Origin: Diplosphaera chodatii | Taxonomy: Eukaryota; Chlorophyta; Trebouxiophyceae; Prasiolales; Stichococcaceae | NCBI GenBank assembly: GCA_032358165.1 | Contig: JAALGY010000043.1 | Coordinates: forward strand, 1,302,001 to 1,366,000 | DNA: 64,000 nucleotides | Direction of reading: 5' to 3' | Part shown: piece by piece, positions 11,701 to 22,394 of the stretch | How positions within the stretch are numbered: position 1 is the first letter of the stretch | Layout: the number at the start of each line of letters is the position of its first letter | Notes under the pieces: model-generated | What the model saw: the letters and a program-made list of their open reading frames with translations, nothing else | Told to the model about the DNA's origin: nothing | The model's database searches: none | Made by a program: the position numbers and the translations under genes

Positions 11701-14700
11701 GCGCCAAGAAGTTGGTGACGTCAGCTATGTGCACCCCCACCTCCTGGTTGCCATTGGGCAGCCGCCGCACCTGCCAAGGCCCAAGCCATGCTGCTTGGTA
11801 AAGGTGAAGGTGGAACACATGCAAGGACCTGTATCATGTCACGGCCAGTTCGACGCCTTGCGCAGTACCTTATGTCTCCGTCTCAGTGGCCACACAACCA
11901 GCAAATGTGCTTGCTGGACAATAAAGAAGCGAGGAGCGCACATGCAGGGCATCGTCGATGTCCTTGCAGCCAGGCGGGTCCACGCTGCACACGCACAGGT
12001 GGCGCAGGTCCTCCCTGCAGCGAGCACCTCACGCCGGTGACCCACACATTTCCCAGCTGCACATTGGGTGAATGAGCACCTACACTGCAAGAGATGCCGG
12101 GAAAGGCAACCGCAACCGTCCTGACGAAGAGCAGCCTCGTGCTGCAACTGCCAACAGCGCACCGGTTGGGGTCGTCCACGTCTGCCTGGGTGACAGACCA
12201 GGGCAGCGGCGGCACACACGAGTGCACCGCCGGCGTGAAGGGGCTGGTGTTGATGTCGTGCTCCAGCAGCAGCACCTGACAAACCACAGCAACCGTCACT
12301 CCAGCAAGGTTCCATCCCAGCTCCGGCGTGAAGCTGGACCAGGTGCGGTCGACAGCAGCAGCGTGGAGGTCAACAACGTGGTGATGTCGGAGTCTGGGTT
12401 TGGCACCACCGGATCTCGAGGAAGTGCTGCAGGTGTGGGAGAGTGGGAGCCATGTCCTCTTCACCATCGACAACAGAGGGGGTTGGCACTGCGCTGCCTC
12501 ATCGTGTGCACTGCTTGCCTCTGTCTCCGTCTCGCGGTCGCCGATGGGACCCAGGGTGCGGGTGTAGTGCCCGGAAGGGTACATGGAATCTGGCTCCCAG
12601 CCGTCCACTGCCACCACTATGCGCTTGTCCTTCAGCGTGTCGTACTGCAGGCACCAAGGGATGCTGAAGCAGAGGGCATCTCGGAGAATGGAGAAGAAGG
12701 TCTACCAAAGCAAGTCGTCCGCTGCAAGTGTGGCTGCGCTGCAGGTCGGTAACGCCCAATGCAGGGACATGCCGTTCGCAGGTGAGGGTGCTTGCTCACC
12801 TGGCGCGTCTGCACACGGATCATCGGGTACTTGCGCTCCACAGGAACGAACAGCACATTTGCGGTGCTGTTTGCGAATGCCCCTCGCTTCCCCGGTTGCA
12901 AACTGCCTGCAAGCAGCACCGACACCCTTGGCCGCTGTTCGGCACACACACAGCAAGGTGGTGTAGGCCAAGAAAGAAGTCCAGAACCTGCGAAGTAATG
13001 TATGACACTATCCGCCTCAGCAAGCATGAGCGCCTCCACTCAAGATGGAACGTCGAGCGGTATAAGGCTTCCTGCCTGCGTAGCCGCGGGTGCGCCAGTT
13101 GCGGCAGATGACGCCCACGACCCGCCCTGTCGGCCGCTTGACTGAGCTGCTGACCAGCGCTTGGCTGCCTTCCTCTGGGAGCACCTGCAGAGTTGAGGTG
13201 CTGCCCATCACCACAAGGGTGCAGCTATTATCATGCATAGTCGCAGAAAATGCCGGCCAGGCAAGACGTCAGCGCCAACACATCATGTAACCACAGCAGA
13301 CAGCAGGTTGCGGACCTCGGCGAGGTGACCGCCGCCCTCGTCCTCTCTGTCGGAGTCCTCTGCGGGCTGCGGTGCTGTGGCTCCCTGCCCCTTGCCTGGC
13401 AACCGCTCTGCAGGCAAGGCACGCTCCTAAAACTGCCTGGGACCGGCCTTCATTGGTTGCTGCATCTTGCATGGGGTTGAACTAGAAAGAGCAGCAACTG
13501 TATGACAGTGCACAGTTGGAGGCATGTAGTCATCGGACAGCACCATCAGGGGAGCGCCATTGGTCCTCCGACAGGAGCTCGACTGCGATGGCGTCGCCGT
13601 CGAAAGCGCGGTTCATGTCGATGCGGCCGCTGATGAGGATGTCCTGGCCGACAGACTCGGACGCGACCCAGCCCTCGTTGGTGTTGTAGCGGTTGACGCG
13701 GAGGGTGCCCTGCAACAGCATCGTTCCAATCATGATGCCCATCACAATGAGGCAACATGACAGACCATCAACAAAGCACATGACCCACCCTGAAAAAGTG
13801 CGAGGTGATATCACGAGGAGCATTGAGCATTGATATTGCTGAGCACCTGATGGAAGCGTCCCGCCTTGATGCCAGCTGTAATTTCTGACATCGGACGGTG
13901 GTCGGGGTACATGCGCTGTCGCTTGCCCGGCCGCGCCGGGGTGGCGCCGTCATGCTCCTTGTCTGCCGCCTCTGCAGCGACGCCGGCCGCCACCAGGTCC
14001 AGCAGCTGGTTGGCGTCCGGCCGCTGCTTGATGTATGCCTGCAGGGAATGTGCATCTGTCGGACCTGGATCAGTTGGACGGGCGCCAAACACACGCCCTC
14101 GCAGCCGCTGTCCTGTGTGCAGTTCGGTGCCTGAGGCAGGTGGTGCACCGAGCTCACAGCTGGGGTACTGCGGAATGTACTCCACCTGCACACTCATGCT
14201 GGTGACGCCAGCTTCTGCAGCCTTCCGCCGGTTGTCGACATCGTTGGACAGCAGGATGACGGGCATCGCGGGGATGCGCTGCGTGTACCAGGCCGCCGCG
14301 ACGCGGATGGCGCGGTCGTTGCGGTCGTTCGGCGTCTCGCTGGGCCCCGCCTTGATGTAGGTCTCCCTGTATGATGTGCCTCACCTAGATGTGAGTGCAC
14401 TTGCAATGCTTCCTGGTTTTTGCCTGCAGGCTTGGTTCCAAGGCCACTCGCCAGTCAACCAAAGTGCCTAGCACTTGTTCACAGTGCGGTCTGGACACTC
14501 TCCCGATATTCACCTGTGGTTCTCATTGGCGAAGACGAAGAAGCGACGTGAGGGGTCAGCGCACAGCTTGCGCAGCCGCGAGTAGGCGCTCGCATTGCGG
14601 TGCTTCACCTCGTCAAGCACAACCGACAGGACGATCACGTCCTCAATGGCCGGGTTCTCCAGCAGGTCCATCTGCAAGGCGCAGCACCCCGTCGCTTGCC

Positions 14701-15111
14701 GGTGCTGAGTGTGTGTGTGCAGCTGGCTGCATGGGGGTCCCAGCCACCGACCAAGCTGCAATATCCACCGCTTTGCTGAGGCCTGAGTCACAGCACACCC
14801 TGCCTCACGCCCAGCGTCCAGGACGTGCTGACTGACCTGCTGCAAGACGATGTTGGTGTCGACCACCAAATATTGCTTCGCATCCGCCGACAGCTTGACA
14901 GTGTCAACATCGGCGTCCGGATCAAGTGGCGAGCCACTGGAGATGTCATCGCGCAGATAGTGCTCCCGAACGACCTACGGTTACGCACAAGCTGCTCCGA
15001 CCCACTTTCATTGCGACAAGCCTGACTGCACGATATGGCGCTTTCAGCTGCACCCACCTTCTGGATCTGGCCTCGTCTCGTCTTCTTGACGAAGGACTTG
15101 CGCTGCAGCAT
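8738..15111 (-). CDS. DIS3: Exosome exoribonuclease RRP44/DIS3
   Basis: The catalytic 3'-5' exoribonuclease and endonuclease subunit of the RNA exosome. The start at 15111 gives [19 protein letters not shown], the usual short basic N-terminus. The next exon reads [20 protein letters not shown] and then [14 protein letters not shown] (about 14975-14837), the start of the PIN endonuclease domain with its catalytic Asp. PIN continues through [31 protein letters not shown] and [13 protein letters not shown]. The first cold-shock domain is near 13720-13530 ([33 protein letters not shown]). The RNB active site is clear at about 11985-11941: [16 protein letters not shown] keeps the Asp cluster. RNB continues with [17 protein letters not shown] and [18 protein letters not shown]. 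The C-terminal S1 domain (9064-8738) contains [17 protein letters not shown]. All expected domains are present in order over about 6.4 kb with many introns. Some central exon ends were not fixed. Confidence 0.93.
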
Positions 15112-15521
15112 GTTCAAGATTGTTCATCCACTACGTCAATCCCACGCATGTTGACATGCATCCGTTTGACATCCAGCCTGATGCGTGCGGCTGCTGCTGC
15201 TGTGTTTCTTGTGTGGCTGCCCGACAATGGAGCACGTGGAGAACGGCAAGCAAGCTCTAGCGCTGCACCCTGTTCTATACGATGATCTGAGCAAGGAGAT
15301 ACAAGCAGAATGCAGAGTGCTGACGAGTGCACCTCCAGCTTGCAAACACCGACACCTCGCACGCGAGTATTTCTAGCCCCCTGCATGCCACAGCCCCACC
15401 CTGCAGCACCCTGTTTCGCGCCTGAACCACCGCGTTCGACCGCCGGTGGCACTGCGCTTTGCATCGCGGGGCCTGTCTCAGTTTGATTAAAAGGCTCACT
15501 GTGCCCTTAGGAATAGCTTCG
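15112..15521. promoter_or_regulatory. Divergent intergenic region: DIS3 and Lys/Ala/Pro-rich protein
   Basis: A 410-bp gap between the start codons of DIS3 (minus) and the repeat-rich protein (plus). It presumably contains a shared bidirectional promoter. No named element was recognised. Confidence 0.5.
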
Positions 15522-17194
15522 ATGGCTGACGACGCGACGGCCGCAGCCCAACAGAAGGTGCGTCACAATCGTGTGCGTCTCAACCGACGCCCTGGGTCGG
15601 CAGCAGCTCAATGTTGTGTTGACGGATGTCTGGTACGTTTTTGACAGGATATCACAGATGACACGACGCCGATCATCTCCGGCGAGGCGCCGTTGACAAG
15701 GTACTTTTCCTAGCCATCAGCTCTCTGACGAGCCTCGACGGCGTCACACGCCCAATGTGGCTTGTTCAAAAGTGGCACGATCTGCGCCATAGTGAGTAAT
15801 GATTCTATTTCGGTCACGCAGCGCCGACACTGCCGGAGCAACTGCCGACACACCTGCAGCAGTCGTGCCAGCTGAGGTGGGTACAAGTGAACGAGGGGCC
15901 CTCATACCACAATCGATTGCCGTCCTGACATTCGATACTGAAGATTCTGCTGTGACACAGTTACGATGCCGTAGCTTCCAGAGCTTTGCAGACCAGCCAC
16001 CTTGTGGGCCTGTGCACGACTCTGCGGCGGCGTGTCGCATCTGGCGTCCGCCACTCTCGCCGGAATATCCATGAAGTTTTGGATGATGTCAAGCGCAGGT
16101 TGTCTCAGCTGTGGCGGCGCACGAGGCAGCCGATCTGGCAGCTGGTGGCTCGGCGCCTGCAGACGCAGCGGAGCCAGCAGCTCCTCCCACAAAGAAGGGG
16201 ACAAAGGGCAAGGTGAGACTGGTACCTTGTGCATCTTGAGGTTGTGCCATTTTTTTCAGTGCTGGGCAAACCATGCATTGGCAGACCTGGGGTGATTGCT
16301 GGCAGGCTGATGTTATAAGGACCGGGCTGCATGGCATTGGTGTATAACAAGATCAACGGAGAATGCATGACTGAATACAACGTCTCGATGGCATGACATG
16401 GTCCACTTTGAACGTGTACAGGATGCGAAGGCAGTTCCAGCAAAGGGCAAGGCTGCTGCCAAGCCTGCCACTGGCAAAAAGGGCGTCGTCCGCCGGTCTG
16501 TGGATGCAGTGGTCGATAAGGTAACCCCCACGCAGCGGATCGGATCAGAGTTGTCCGTGTACTCATGCAAAGCGCTTCATCACAGACTGTCTCTGCTGAC
16601 TCTCGAACATGCCCACCTCAGGTTACAGCAATGAAGGCGAAAGTCACGGCCAAGAAGCCTGCTGAGGCCAAGAAGCCTGCTGAGAAGGAGACCAAGCCTG
16701 CATTAGACAAGGTCAGGCGTCCCTCGAGGTCTTGCTTGCCATGTTGATGGCGGCACACGCGACTGTACGTCGCACAGTGTCGCATCTGCCTGATGTATCA
16801 CCCTCGCAACCATCATAGGACACTCTAGCTCTGAAAGCCTGTTCTTGCGCCGCACAGAAGGTGGCAGCGCCCAAGGCAGCAAGTAAGCCGGCTGTCGTCA
16901 AGGTGGGCAGTGCAGGCTTCACGACATGAGGTCCAAGCTGAGCCCATTGCACGACTGGTCATTGCTCAGCTATAGCTCTATACACCTCACACGCCACAGC
17001 CCGCTGGTAACATTCCCAAGCACGGGGCTTCGCCGCAGGGTAAGGCGGCACCTCCAGCAAAGGGCAAGGGGGTGGTTGGCAAGCTGAAGGAGAAGGTGAG
17101 CAAGGGGGAGAAGAAGCCCGAGGGGACTGTGGAGGCCAGCAAGGATGCTGCGCCCGCCGACGTGCATGTAGAGGCCACCGCAGTCGTTGCTTAA
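15522..17194 (+). CDS. Lys/Ala/Pro-rich histone H1-tail-like protein, eight exons
   Basis: I recognise no named family, but the gene model is firm. Eight exons, 15522-15557, 15648-15700, 15822-15876, 16099-16212, 16422-16520, 16622-16711, 16858-16902 and 17000-17194, have gt/ag borders and sum to 687 nt, giving 228 residues. The N-terminal quarter is acidic and Ala-rich (MADDATAAAQQK, DITDDTTPIISGEAPLT). From exon 4 on it is dominated by Lys, Ala and Pro: PTKKGTKGK, AVPAKGKAAAKPATGKKGVV, AKKPAEAKKPAEKETKP, VAAPKAASKPAVVK, KGKGVVGKLKEKVSKGEKK. It ends in an acidic Ala-rich tail. The composition resembles the C-terminal tail of histone H1 or bacterial AlgP-like proteins, but no globular H1 domain is visible. 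All introns except the second are phase 0. Nucleic-acid binding is an inference from charge only. Confidence 0.75.
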
Positions 17195-17421
17195 GAGGCT
17201 GTGCTCCCGTGGTCCGCAACGTGGCAGGGGACCAGAACTGCATCGGTGCCGGCAGAACATCAAGCTTAGCCTAGAGTAGCCTTGGCAAATTTTGAAGTTG
17301 GCACCGCCCCTCCTTTGGTTAGGCGGACAGCCTGTCATCGGTTGGCTGCCTGGCCAACTCAATGCCCAGAGCGTGCTTACATCTGCCGAAGCAAACAACT
17401 GCTGTTTCAACTGCGCGACTG

Positions 17422-18437
17422 TCATCGTCTATCCAGCTTGTCAAACTCCAGACCGTGCAGTGCATCCTCCACACTCCGCACAATGTCAACAGGGCTTGCC
17501 ATTGCACCCATGCCATCTTCACCGCACGCCAAGCGCTTCACCACTGGCGGGATGTTGATAACGCCCATAGACTGCAGCACCTCCAAGTGCTGCTGTGTGA
17601 AGGGGCTCTCCCACATGAAGGTGTTCATCGCGGGGGCCACCTGCCGTGCGCACAGTACCACAAGTTGAGCTTCTGGCGCACAGCCTGATCGCAGTTGGCC
17701 CTCATCGCATCGGACCAGCTGTAAATTTTGGCAGGTCGCGCGTGTCCACCTGTGCAGCAACTCAACGCACCAGCAGTGGGCGGTTAAAGTCCCAGGCGCG
17801 CACGACGCAGGTGAGCAGGTTGTCGCACATGCCGCCAGCCAGCTTGGCCAGGCTGTTGGCGGACAGCGGGGCGATGACAAGGGCGTCTGCCCACCGCCGC
17901 AGCTCGATGTGCAGCACCTCATCGCCCACCTTGCGCCAGTGCCGCCAGTCGTCCTCGTTGCCTATGCAGAGCATCCATGCTGTGTGATAGTGTGTTGAAG
18001 TCAAGTGAAGAAGGCACAGGAGCCCGACTTACAACAGTGACATGGGATCTGCCATGCTCTAGGAGTGCGACAAGCATGGCAATTCAAAGGGTGCACTGCT
18101 CACAGCTGGAGGGCTTGCATGACATACCCAGCAGGGGCCTGCATTCTGCGGGCAGCTGCTCCTCGGTGAAGAAGTGCTGCGCTGAGGTCGTTGCCACGAC
18201 GCGCACGTCAGCAAACTGCCGCAGCTGCGTTGCCAGCTCCGGCACCTTGATGGCCGCAACACTGCCGGTGACCCCCAGCAGCACATGTGGCCGTGCGCTT
18301 GGCCTGCAGATTTGGGGTGCCCGGAGCCTGAAGCACTTTCCTTGCAGAAAATACTCATCGTGTATCGGCATATACAGATGATGATGGTGATGATGATGCA
18401 GCACGGTACATGCAGCTGATACTCACCCTTCTGTCAT
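17422..18437 (-). CDS. Phosphopantothenoylcysteine decarboxylase (HAL3/CoaC-type flavoprotein)
   Basis: A flavoprotein that decarboxylates 4'-phosphopantothenoylcysteine in coenzyme A synthesis. A tiny first exon at 18437-18427 encodes MTE plus two bases and is followed by a perfect gtgagt donor. Phase 2 joins it to the exon beginning gccaagcgcacg, giving MTEGPSARPHVLLGVTGSVA. The body then reads AAIKVPELATQLRQFADVRV (FMN-binding fold) and ADALVIAPLSANSLAKLAGG MCDNLL (split here for length). The last exons give APAMNTFMWESP, which is the PxMNxxMW substrate motif, and KRLACGEDGMGAMA, which carries the catalytic Cys of the substrate clamp. The protein ends with EDALHGLEFDKLDRR. The length, about 210 residues, is normal for a monofunctional plant-type HAL3 enzyme. 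A longer in-frame start would add a run of seven His codons, but the spliced model fits the family better. Confidence 0.9.
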
Positions 18438-18531
18438 GCTGAGTCGCGGTGCCACATGCAGCCCGTCGCCCACGAGTCGATGTTGCTTAGGGTCTGCAGC
18501 ACGGTCTGGTGCTGAAATGTGACATCTAGCT

Positions 18532-19068
18532 TCACGTTGAATCTGACAGGCGGGCCTTCTCCTCAAGCCACTGCCGCAACCGTTCCTGCTCAGCCCGAGC
18601 CTTGGCGCGATTCAGGTCCCTGCAAAGGCCGCCGTCATGTCAACGACAGTGACCAACAAGCTCTGATCACCCAGTGTTGTATTGCAGCACGCCATGACAT
18701 GCACGCTGCTGCAAGATAGCATGGACCTGTCCCTCCCAAATCACACTACCTTGGTCACTGTTTACGGTAACTGGTCGTTGCTATGTAGGTGCCTCACCGC
18801 TTGATTATCTTCTCCCGGCGGAAGCACTCGTCCAGCGCAAACTTAGCACCGTTGCAGACGCCCCAGAATTTGGCCACAGGGTGGTCGTCGTGGCACTGCT
18901 GCAGGCCTAGTATCTCCTGCAACGTCATACAGAGGCGCAGAATGGTACCGCATGCCAGCAGAATGCTGAGCTCAGCAGCTATACGTCAACACAGGAGACA
19001 AGCACAAACATGAGGTATCCTACGTTTTTGCACAGTGGATGCCGATGCACGTGGAGGTGCGGGTGCAT
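18532..19068 (-). CDS. CMC2: CMC2-type mitochondrial cytochrome c oxidase assembly protein (twin CX9C)
   Basis: A small intermembrane-space protein needed for cytochrome c oxidase biogenesis. Three exons give about 83 residues. Exon 1 (starting 19068) encodes MHPHLHVHRHPLCKN and ends at gtagga. Exon 2 encodes EILGLQQCHDDHPVAKFWGV then CNGAKFALDECFRREKIIKR. Exon 3 encodes DLNRAKARAEQERLRQWLEE and stops at 18532. Splicing creates both Cys pairs: C-KNEILGLQQ-C and C-NGAKFALDE-C, each with exactly nine residues between. The opening MHPxLxxHRHP matches plant CMC2 as I remember it. The first CX9C motif is split by an intron. The gene is head-to-head with plastid PDH E1-beta. No transit peptide is expected, since this class uses the Mia40 route. 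Confidence 0.92.
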
Positions 19069-19424
19069 TGACTCTGGCGCTCACGGCGTGATGTGGCAGG
19101 CCAACAGTTTGTGCTTCAGATACGCTGCTCGCAGGCCGACATCTTGCCGATTGCTCCAGATCGTTGTTGAAATGCTGTGGCTGGCGTTGCTACAATCATG
19201 CACCCTCAGTTGCGAGGCTGCACCTGCATGCTGCAATGCTCCGACGCTCCGACATTACGTCAGCAAAGCGAGCAAAAACCCTTGAAGAGCAGCGGCCGCG
19301 AGTGCTCGTCCTCTGAACCCACACACTGCAATCCAACCCGGGCCGTTGGTGTGCGAGCGTCACAGCCCGACTGGCGACGTTCAAACAAACGTCTCTCACG
19401 CAGCTGCAGCGGCCTGTGGCTGCC
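19069..19424. promoter_or_regulatory. Divergent intergenic region: CMC2 and plastid PDH E1-beta
   Basis: A 356-bp gap between the start codons of two divergent genes for organelle energy metabolism. It holds both 5' leaders. I recognised no specific element. Confidence 0.5.
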
Positions 19425-21454
19425 ATGATGGCCGGTGCGCTACACACGCGCCATGCACTGCAGGCCGGCCTTGCGGAGCGCAGCAGCAGCCAGTCAGCCG
19501 CTCAGCATGCACCAGCGCAAAAGGCAGCCGCTTTCTCATCCGGATTGCGGCATCGCGCAGCCCGATCTGGTGAGCAACCCCTACAGATCACTCCCGTTGC
19601 CTGAGGTTTCGCAGACATGTGCAAGCGTGAGGAGGCAGTACGCATCACCGCAGGACCCACGTCGCGTTCGTTGAATGTGGCTGCTGCGGCGAAGAAGGAG
19701 AAGGCCATGTGGGAAACCCTCAGGTAGCATCTCAGCATCATGCCGCGCGTCCCCTGCACATCCGCTCCTCTATCGGACCCACGCTCCACCTGTTGCACGG
19801 CACACCATGGTCTGCTTGCTGACGGGGTCCTGTTGGCTCACAAGGGAGGCGATTGATGAGGAGATGGAGGCAGACCCAACCGTGCTTGTCATGGGTGCGC
19901 CAGCCTGGTCTGCAGTTCGCTGTGCAGCAGCAATGCCGGTTGAACGTGCGTGTCCTTGCCACTGGTTGTTGCACTGTGCTGCATCATGGATCGCCTCCGT
20001 GCGCAGGGGAGGATGTGGGGCACTACGGCGGGTCATACAAGGTCACATACGACCTGTACAAAAAGTATGGCGAGATGCGGCTCCTGGACACGCCAATTTG
20101 CGGTGGGTGGCCCCCGTGCTGAGCTGCAGGCCTGCCTGCCCGATGGACGGGATGCTTGATGTGCTGACACCATCACGAGTCATGGCATGTCGTTTGCAAC
20201 TACAGAGGACGGGCAGCGCTATCACCGTCTTGTGTGCAGCTGGGATCTGCCGCACGCCTGACAGGCTTTGCCGCCTCCACCTGTGGGCTGACACCTGATG
20301 CACCGCGGCTGTTGCAGAGAACGGGTTCATGGGCATGGGCATCGGCGCGGCCATGACGGGCCTGCGGCCTATCGTGGAGGGCATGAACATGGGCTTCCTG
20401 CTGCTGGCGTACAACCAGATCTCCAACAACGCCGGCATGCTGCACTACACCTCCGGCGGCCAGTACAAGGTGGGCCACCGCCGCTGTGGTATATCGCCTC
20501 CGCTGGCTTGGGAAGGGGCTCTGCACTCTGCGCCGTCCCACACACCGGATTGAGCGCGGTTCAGTTGTGTTCACCGGCTACAGAGCATGATGCATCCACG
20601 CACCACAGGCTGCTGCGACCTTGTGGCTGTCTCATATGCTTGCTTTCGCTTGGCTCTGCTGTGGGGATGTCATTGGAGTGACTCGTGCACGGCCAATCCC
20701 ACTTGAAGTCATGCAGTCTAAGGTCACGAGCTCAGCCGCCCAAAGGTCTTGACGGCAACAACAGTGGCATGAGAGCAGGCACCGCGGAATGTCGCAGGTG
20801 CCGATGGTGATCAGGGGGCCAGGGGGCGTGGGCCGGCAGCTGGGGGCAGAGCACAGCCAGCGGCTGGAGTCATACTTCCAGTCGATCCCCGGCGTCCAGC
20901 TGGTGGCCTGCTCCACCGCCGCCAATGCAAAGGCGCTGCTCAAGTCGGCCATCCGGTCTGACAACCCCGTCATCTTCTTCGAGCACGTGCTGCTTTACAA
21001 TGTGAAAGGAGAGACGCAGGACGGGTACTATCAGCCGCTGGAGAAGGCGGAGATGGTGCGGTCGGGCGGCGATGTCACCATCCTGTGCTACTCGCGCATG
21101 CGGTATGTCGTCATGCAGGCCGTGGCGCAGCTGGAGAAGGACGGCTACGACCCCGAGGTCATCGACCTCATCAGCCTGAAGCCCTTCGACATGGAGGCGA
21201 TCACCAACAGCGTGCACAAGACGAAGCGCGTCATCATCGTTGAGGAGTGCATGAAGACGGGCGGCATCGGTGCCTCGCTGTCTGCTACCATCAACGAGTC
21301 CTGCTTTGACCACTTAGACCACCAGGTGGTGCGGCTCAGCTCCCAGGACGTGCCAACAGCGTACGCATATGAGCTGGAAGCAGCCACTATTGTGCAGCCA
21401 GAACAGGTGATAGCCGCTGTCAAGCGAGTGGTGGGCAGCCCTGTTGCAGCATAA
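19425..21454 (+). CDS. Pyruvate dehydrogenase E1 component subunit beta, plastid type
   Basis: The beta subunit of the plastid pyruvate dehydrogenase E1, making acetyl-CoA for fatty acid synthesis. The start at 19425 gives [15 protein letters not shown] and a Ser/Ala/Arg-rich leader typical of a plastid transit peptide. Mature-part exons read [23 protein letters not shown], then [28 protein letters not shown] joined to [20 protein letters not shown], and [20 protein letters not shown]. The long last exon (from about 20801) runs [40 protein letters not shown] and [20 protein letters not shown] to the stop. The [11 protein letters not shown] form is that of plastid and cyanobacterial E1-beta rather than the mitochondrial one. 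Splice phases checked at four introns are compatible. The matching plastid E1-alpha is not in the window; the E1-alpha at 36.6-38.9 kb is mitochondrial. Confidence 0.95.
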
Positions 21455-22394
21455 GAGAGCGACAACATGTCTGGTCGAACTGCCAATGTATTTCAGCCTG
21501 AGGAACTGTTGAGAACGGTCGGAATCTCGCATGGACGTGTTTGAGAGTGCGGTATGCATGTTGTCTGTGTGAGCGTCTGTCTTTTACAAGTGAGCGCTGT
21601 TGCTGAGGGTCAAACTTGCTGGGTCCTTCAGCAGTGCCGTCAGATGTTTTATCGTACGTGTCACCTAGATGTCCTATCATACTGTAAAGCGTACGGTAAC
21701 ACACAACAACAATCATATGACTGCAGTGCGGCATGCCCGGCAATGTTTGCTATCTGCAAGTCAGGTTGCATCATGCGGGTGCCAGATGGGGCACTTTCAC
21801 TACCGTATGGTCAACGCTGAGAGCAATCGTCTCCCTGCTGCCTTGCTTCCTGTAATGCTCAGGAGGCCCAGCTCCAAGGGTACACCCTGTCTGCTGACTG
21901 CGAAGCTGCGGAGTGTCTGCGACCGGTGCTGGCTGCCTGCTGCACGGGTGCATCGTCGTCCTGTGTCCAGAATGGCGCGGGCGCCGCCTTCTTTGCTGCG
22001 CCCGCCTGCTCCTGCGGTGGATGTCACCTCCTTGTCATGCCCACGGCGGCAGCCAGTGCATGCCCACGCCAGCTGCCCACCAGTCAGCTTGCAGTGTGAC
22101 CAGTCATGCGTCATGGTCACACCTGGGTTTTGAGTTGACCAGCTGGTGGGGAGTCAACGCCCTCGTGTGTTGAGTATGGCATCGACAGCGCGGGCGTCTC
22201 GGCGCTGCGGGGACGTGCCTGCAGCAGACAGCACATTCACGAATCGTTGCTCACACACTTCATGCAGTATCTTGTTCAAGGGTCGTCCTGCTGTGAAACA
22301 TGTTGCTACCGCTCTAGAAGCTGCCCTGCACCACACAGCACAGGCACATGACCACATGAATTTTCACTGATGACACCGAGCGCTGGTATGAGTG
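21455..22394. other. Convergent 3' intergenic region
   Basis: About 940 bp between the PDH E1-beta stop and the stop of the minus-strand coiled-coil gene. I found no exon-like frame or RNA gene on either strand. It presumably holds both 3' UTRs. Confidence 0.5.

Noticed and set aside
18370..18404. Natural poly-His N-terminus (seven His codons) on the decarboxylase
   Set aside because: The 18437 ATG exon with a perfect gtgagt donor splices in phase past this segment, leaving the His run in an intron.
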